Below, one piece after another: positions 34,864 to 38,765 of a stretch of DNA of 38,765 nucleotides. The notes beneath the pieces were generated by a model. That model saw only the letters and a program-made list of their open reading frames with translations. It ran no database searches and was not told the origin of the DNA. Made by a program: the position numbers and the translations under genes. The stretch's first letter is position 1. Each line of letters starts with the position of its first letter. This DNA comes from a bacterium (GTDB lineage Bacteria > Auribacterota > JABMQX01): the NCBI GenBank assembly GCA_030691545.1, contig JAUYEE010000341.1, forward strand, positions 1 to 38,765. The letters run 5' to 3'.

Positions 34864-36252
34864 TTACCGGGGCATCCTCGCTCCGTCGAGGTGAAACACT
34901 GCGTCTCCCTCAAAAGGGGCTTTGAATTGCTGCCACCCGCCCCCCGCCCGAACGTGGCCGCTGCCGGCGACTTCGTTTTTGGCAGGATTGAACCATTCGT
35001 AATGGTACGTGCCCGCGATCAATTCCACAGAGAATCCTTGCACGCCATTGGGTTGAAAGATTAAATACTCGGCGCCGGGACTGGCCAGGCAGTACTTAGT
35101 GCTGGTCAACTCGCTTCGGGGCGTCATCGTCGCCAGGTTCATCTTGTTGGCATAGGTCAGCGCGTATCCCATGTCCTTGCGCATCGCCTCTTGCTCGTCG
35201 CTTGAGGTCCATTTCGGGTCGCCATAACTGTACCAGTCCATCAGGATGGGATGGATTCCTCTCAGAAAGCATTTCCAGATCCAGGCTCGGTGAGGAGCGG
35301 TCGGCCAGATGTGATCCACATCGGCGATGATGACCTTGCGACCGTCTGCGGCGGGGGGATTGTCCTTGTATGGGTCCAAACCGGGCGAAATCCAGTCTGC
35401 CGGGCTGCTGAAGAGCACCTCATTGCGTGTGGCCCATGTGCCTCCCACGATGTCGAAAACCGCGGTCATTCCCACCGGATGCCGCTTCGGCTTGTCGGCC
35501 TCAAATTGCTTGATGAACCGGATGAAATGGTACTGCCAGCGTACACTCGTCAGGTCACCCTCGTTGCCGATCTCAAAGAGCACGTTGTCCAGATCGTTGA
35601 CCGAATCCACGACCTTTCGCACGAACGCTTCCTGGTAGGCTGTGATCCTGGCAATCGAAAGATCATAGGCCTCGGCGCCCGAACCATCGCCGTTCGTATC
35701 GGCGTTGATCCCCTGAAGGTTATTCGCGGGGTTGTAGAAAAGCGAATCCCAATCCTCGCGTTTCGCCCCACTATGCGGGCTGAAGAGCATGATCCCCACG
35801 TAGATGCCGCGATCTCGTGCCGCGACCACCCGAGAGCGGAGCCGGTCGAAGAAGGCCGGGTCGAATCTGTCCAGGTCCACGTTGAGGCCGCCGTCCTTCG
35901 CGGTGCCCGGGCCGATCCGCGCGTACGGCACCGGTTGATGCCCAAGCCCGTCGCCGCTCCAGAGCCTGATGAAGTTATGATGGCAACGTTCGAGGAAATC
36001 GAGATAACCGGTGAAATCGAAAGTCGGCCGGCGTTCGTGGGAGTCGCAGAGGTTTCCCCACGTGTGGGAGCCGGTTAGGTAAACAGCCTTCAATGAGCCA
36101 TCGCGGTTCTTCGTTCCGTCGGTGAAGTAGCGCGGATTGGTCGGATGGACCCGCAGTGGGCCGGCCGCGGGCGTTGCTCCTATTGCGGTCCATGCGACAA
36201 GCAGCGGCAGGCATATCACCGTCCGGACTCTCACTCGTTGACTGAGCTTCAT
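34864..36252 (-). CDS. Secreted GH5-clan-like (DUF6298/DUF4038-type) glycosidase, tandem copy 1
   Basis: 462 residues. ATG 36252 with GAGGAG upstream. Signal 1-27 (VICLPLLVAWTAIGATPA). It is a paralogue of the next gene: NPRYFTDGTKNRDGSLKAVY, LTGSHTWGNLCD, HHNFIRLWSG, and GPGTAKDGGLNVDLDRFD; Asn230-Glu231 in LFEIGNEGD is the acid/base pair. KVIIADVDHIWP (Asp311/Asp313) replaces a Glu nucleophile, as in copy 2. The C-terminal domain ends QQFKAPFEGDAVFHLDGARM. The relic at 37998 closely resembles that ending. Hydrolysis of an unknown polysaccharide in the periplasm or outside is inferred. It is nine bases after the beta-helix gene upstream, so co-transcription is very likely. Confidence 0.78.
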   Translation of the reverse strand: MKLSQRVRVRTVICLPLLVAWTAIGATPAAGPLRVHPTNPRYFTDGTKNRDGSLKAVYLTGSHTWGNLCDSHERRPTFDFTGYLDFLERCHHNFIRLWSGDGLGHQPVPYARIGPGTAKDGGLNVDLDRFDPAFFDRLRSRVVAARDRGIYVGIMLFSPHSGAKREDWDSLFYNPANNLQGINADTNGDGSGAEAYDLSIARITAYQEAFVRKVVDSVNDLDNVLFEIGNEGDLTSVRWQYHFIRFIKQFEADKPKRHPVGMTAVFDIVGGTWATRNEVLFSSPADWISPGLDPYKDNPPAADGRKVIIADVDHIWPTAPHRAWIWKCFLRGIHPILMDWYSYGDPKWTSSDEQEAMRKDMGYALTYANKMNLATMTPRSELTSTKYCLASPGAEYLIFQPNGVQGFSVELIAGTYHYEWFNPAKNEVAGSGHVRAGGGWQQFKAPFEGDAVFHLDGARMPR

Positions 36253-36261
36253 AATCTCTCC

Positions 36262-37944
36262 TCATCGCTGGCCGTACTGCGAGAGTGCAAACGGAACCGC
36301 GTCGGCAGGGAGAACCGGCCTGCCTGCGCCCAAGAGTCTGCCGTTTTTGTCGAATCCGAAGCTTTGCCATTCTCTGAAGGTTCTTGAGCTACCCGACCAA
36401 AACGTCCCCGCCCACCAGTATTTCGTCTCGGCATCAAGTCCGCGGCAGGTATTCGAGTCTATGGTAACCCGCGGCAGAATATCGTCACGGCCGCCGACTG
36501 AACCGATTCCCACCGCCAAGCCATTTCTCGTCGGCAGATCGCCGCGCCCAATGTCATTGTGGTGTACCTTCGAACTCGTTTGGTGGCCGCGGTTATCGTG
36601 GCTCACCATGATACCATTTGGGTGAACGGCATTTTCATATACTTCGACGTCTTCAGAATTGCTGTTCAGAATCGCGGTCTCCTGGTTGTTCCGCGAGATA
36701 TTCCAGTAGATTCGTGCAGGGCCATACGATACTTCGTAAAAAATGCCGCGCCCGAGACCCCCGAGCTTGCCACTCAGGGTAATCCCGTTGTTTTCAAGCA
36801 AGTTGGAGCGAATCGTCGTGTCCCTATTCTCAATGTCAAACCAGATGCCGGGCCCATAGTTGTCGTGGAACCAGCAGTTTTGAACCAGCGTTCCCGCCGC
36901 CTGCACCGCAAACTTGGAACCGCCTGCTCCCCAGCCACGCTGATAGCCGAGTACGCCGTTTCTAAACACTTCATTGTCTCGAAAGGTCACATATCCTTTA
37001 GAGGCAGTCGAAGGCGATGACCGGTAATATCGTTCATCAACGCCACTGCCTCCTACGCCAAACTGACCATTATCGTGGAGCTTGCAGTGTTCCACTGTCA
37101 TGCCGGGGCCCGTATCGATGCCGTCGCCATGATTGTATCGAACAGTAAGATAGCGGCGTGTCCAATCATAGGTGAACCGAGAGTCAGGTGCTCCAAGCGA
37201 TCCGACTGCGCCGTGGTTTGGCGGATTCCCATACTTTTCGATGACGAGATTCTCAAGTAACACATTCCTTATTCCTGATCCGCCAAAGGCCGCTGAGGCC
37301 GCGCTTATCTCAATGAATGAAAAGGAAGCCGGATCGTCGTGCAGGTAGATACGAGCCGCCGCGTAGTCAAAATACCATTGATTGGGACCGAGCTGTGAAC
37401 GATCGCCCACGCGCTTCAATCTCGTATCGCCATTTGCGACAAGCTCTTCGGGATTCAGGTCGCATTCGTAGCCTGGAATCATGATATCTGTGCCAAATGG
37501 CTGGGAAAGCCGCTGCGTCTGCCCTCCGATATACCAGTAATTGCCCGATTTGACGAAATCCGCAGCGGGAAGGACCTTGGCTCCGCAAAGAATGGCTCCC
37601 CGTTCGCCGATGAATTTGTCGCCGTCTTTGGGTTTCACCTGTTGGAGGCAATGGATACCGGCTTTTATATGGAGAGTTGTTCCTGCTGGATTCGCATCAA
37701 CCGCGGCTTGAATGCTCTGGCCGGGAGAGACGAAGACCTCCGCCTGGGCCGAATCGGCACCCCGCGCAAGGCCCCCCAAGGCGGTGAGGCCGAATGGAAG
37801 AAGGGGCAGCAAGAGGAGGACAATACTTGCCGTGTGGCGGGTGTGTGTTGGGGTGACCACTCGGCGAGAGGGCTCACTGCTGATCGAGATCAGTTGCTTT
37901 GCGGACGAGACGACCAATACCTGCGGAAACGTTGCATTTTTCAT
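36262..37944 (-). CDS. Secreted right-handed parallel beta-helix protein, first intact gene of Array B
   Basis: 560 residues. ATG 37944 with GAGAGGA about eight bases upstream. The hydrophobic export segment sits unusually late (about 40-58, SIVLLLLPLLPFGLTALGGL) after a basic stretch; no better downstream start was found. EVFVSPGQSIQAAVDANPAG at 69-88 is the standard beginning of this family, followed by LHIKAGIH. Coils continue between about 225 and 490 (VLLENLVIEKYG, MTVEHCKLHDNG, VTFRDNEVFRNG, LVQNCWFHDN, TIRSNLLENNG, IYWNISRNN, VEVYENAVHPNG, KVHHNDIGRG, VTIDSNTCRG). The C-terminus (WAGTFWSGSSRTFREWQSFG) shows a separate small cap. Lyase or glycosidase activity is possible; no catalytic set is assigned. 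Confidence 0.77.
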   Translation of the reverse strand: MKNATFPQVLVVSSAKQLISISSEPSRRVVTPTHTRHTASIVLLLLPLLPFGLTALGGLARGADSAQAEVFVSPGQSIQAAVDANPAGTTLHIKAGIHCLQQVKPKDGDKFIGERGAILCGAKVLPAADFVKSGNYWYIGGQTQRLSQPFGTDIMIPGYECDLNPEELVANGDTRLKRVGDRSQLGPNQWYFDYAAARIYLHDDPASFSFIEISAASAAFGGSGIRNVLLENLVIEKYGNPPNHGAVGSLGAPDSRFTYDWTRRYLTVRYNHGDGIDTGPGMTVEHCKLHDNGQFGVGGSGVDERYYRSSPSTASKGYVTFRDNEVFRNGVLGYQRGWGAGGSKFAVQAAGTLVQNCWFHDNYGPGIWFDIENRDTTIRSNLLENNGITLSGKLGGLGRGIFYEVSYGPARIYWNISRNNQETAILNSNSEDVEVYENAVHPNGIMVSHDNRGHQTSSKVHHNDIGRGDLPTRNGLAVGIGSVGGRDDILPRVTIDSNTCRGLDAETKYWWAGTFWSGSSRTFREWQSFGFDKNGRLLGAGRPVLPADAVPFALSQYGQR

Positions 37945-37997
37945 GTCGCTGTCCTCTCTTTGGTGCGATCCTCGATTTCAGACTGCCGCAGCGCAAG

Positions 37998-38239
37998 TTA
38001 CTCGGACATCTTCGCTCGCTGGAGGTAAAACACCGCATCACCTCAAAAGGGGCCTTGAACGTTCGTTGGCCATCGCCTCTGAGTCTGTCCGCCAGGCCAG
38101 ATGATTCTATCGGCGGCGTCAGCTCCCCTTGGTAGTTAACCAGCATCGGAGCGGCATTCTGGGCTGCCAAACACCGGGGGATCAAGGCCATGATTGGCAT
38201 CACGAGAAAGACTAATCTCGAGGATGTCCGATTCCTCAT
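37998..38239 (-). pseudogene. Chimeric relic: signal peptide plus NYQG-type start joined to a GH5-clan C-terminus, one base missing
   Basis: ATG 38239 has GGGAGGG a few bases upstream and opens a good signal peptide (VFLVMPIMALIPRCLAAQ). Residues NAAPMLVNYQGELTPP resemble the start of a different secreted family (VPxLINYQGRLTD). A GH5-clan tail follows: QRTFKAPFE. Restoring one G after GAG near 38041 gives GDAVFYLQRAKMSE and TAA at 38000-37998. This matches the ending of the gene at 34864 (FKAPFEGDAVFHLDGARM). In the uncorrected frame the ORF runs on into unrelated sequence. It appears to be the product of a large deletion or recombination, followed by a frameshift. Confidence 0.6.
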
Positions 38240-38321
38240 TTCAACCCTCCCTGTCTGGACTTCTGCACCTCATGCTGCTCTTAGATGAAGACGACTGAGT
38301 CCATCAAATCAGAAACACCAA

Positions 38322-38345
38322 GGGGAAGCTGTGACCAGCTTTCCC
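38322..38345. repeat. Imperfect hairpin upstream of Array B
   Basis: GGGGAAGCTG and CAGCTTTCCC pair with one mismatch around the loop TGAC. No T-run follows on either strand, so it is more likely an operator- or leader-type structure than a terminator. Confidence 0.3.
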
Positions 38346-38668
38346 TCGCGTGAGACTGGAACATCACTGCTATGCGGCAACCGACGCTTGGGGTGACGGC
38401 TTCGCTGCGCAAGGGAGAATCTGCCTGAAAGCATCACGCATAGGAGACATAATCGGAAGGGATCTATCCACCGAGAATGTCTCTCACTCTGCTGCTCGCA
38501 AGAGGGCGACTTCCCCGGTTGATGATGGCTAAGGAACTGGAGTCCCCTTGTCTCCTCCCACCGCCGCTTCCATTGCACCTTGGGAAACCCGTAGGGGTGT
38601 TGAGGAGGGACGAACGAGAAGAAGCAACAGTCGGCGGATATGCCGGGAGGCGAAAGCATGAGCCGCCA

Positions 38669-38690
38669 CGGCAACCGCGGAAACCAGATC
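38669..38690 (+). repeat. Diverged copy 3 of the dispersed repeat
   Basis: CGGCAACCGCGGAAACCAGATC matches the core of copy 2 at about 17 of 22 positions. It has the same orientation and also lies upstream of an array. Confidence 0.35.
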
Positions 38691-38765
38691 TTGTTTCGTG
38701 CTCAACGCACAGGAACGCCTCGATGATTAAAAGCATCCCCTGACGGCCAAAACGCGACTCGCAGG

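Larger units (their letters stand above)
38240..38765. other. Region upstream of Array B, probable promoter area
   Basis: No gene is recognised. It should contain the promoter of Array B (leftwards), but no clear -35/-10 pair is visible. It holds an imperfect hairpin (38322-38345) and a diverged copy of the dispersed repeat (38669-38690). Confidence 0.4.

Noticed and set aside
1..38765. CRISPR arrays, rRNA and tRNA genes, IS elements and transposases
   Set aside because: No regularly spaced direct repeats, no rRNA-like stretches, no tRNA cloverleaf that I could recognise, and no transposase or integrase motifs were seen on either strand. A dedicated tRNA scan could not be run.

Overview
This window of about 38.8 kb is GC-rich. 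It carries roughly 18 full-length genes, and almost every one starts with an export signal. Purine-rich ribosome binding sites of the AGGAGG type are common, and ATGA or GTGA stop/start overlaps recur. The content is secreted carbohydrate-active enzymes of planctomycete/verrucomicrobial style: right-handed beta-helices, GH5-clan barrels with DUF5060 or collagen-binding-type domains, DUF4091/GH123-like, GH50-like and heparinase-like proteins, SBBP and kelch propellers, acetyl-xylan-esterase-like hydrolases and a sulfatase relic. No SusC/SusD pair, transporter, sugar kinase or specific regulator is present, so Bacteroidetes is unlikely. A PVC-group or similar free-living, mucus- or algal-polysaccharide-degrading bacterium is the best guess. 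No rRNA or other taxonomic marker is present to confirm it.

Layout. (1) 1-2893: the 3' end of a small winged-helix DNA-binding gene, a decayed sulfatase C-terminus on the opposite strand, a secreted GH5-clan-like protein (803-2221), and a long intergenic stretch with hairpins and one copy of a dispersed repeat. (2) 2894-4648: a secreted purple-acid-phosphatase-like metallophosphoesterase. (3) Array A, minus strand, read from 14652 down to 4862: heparinase-like lyase, DUF5060 glycosidase, split-barrel protein, twin jelly-roll protein, kelch propeller and beta-helix protein. The middle three are joined by ATGA overlaps. (4) 15053-17233, plus strand: an SBBP beta-propeller protein and a GH62/GH43-like protein cut off at its 3' end. 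(5) Array B, minus strand, read from 38239 down to 17788: a chimeric relic, beta-helix, two tandem GH5-clan paralogues, GH50-like agarase, a frameshifted relic, small lipoprotein, esterase, propeller, beta-helix, GH123-like protein, a 1243-residue beta-helix/glycosidase fusion and a second esterase. Gaps are mostly short, so this looks like one transcription unit of about 20 kb or a few nested ones.

How the genes may work together (inference): both arrays read as extracellular or periplasmic toolkits for a complex, probably acetylated and sulfated polysaccharide. Beta-helix, heparinase-like and GH50-like enzymes would cut the backbone, GH5-clan/DUF5060, GH123-like and GH62-like proteins would trim it, esterases would deacetylate it, and propeller or jelly-roll proteins would bind or scaffold it.

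The most unusual property of the window is how many gene ends lie between the intact genes. There is a sulfatase C-terminus with an in-frame TAG, a GH62-like N-terminus, a glycosidase C-terminus with one base missing fused to a foreign signal peptide, a beta-helix C-terminus, and a frameshifted C-terminal fragment. Together they suggest an expanding and eroding gene family built by recombination.
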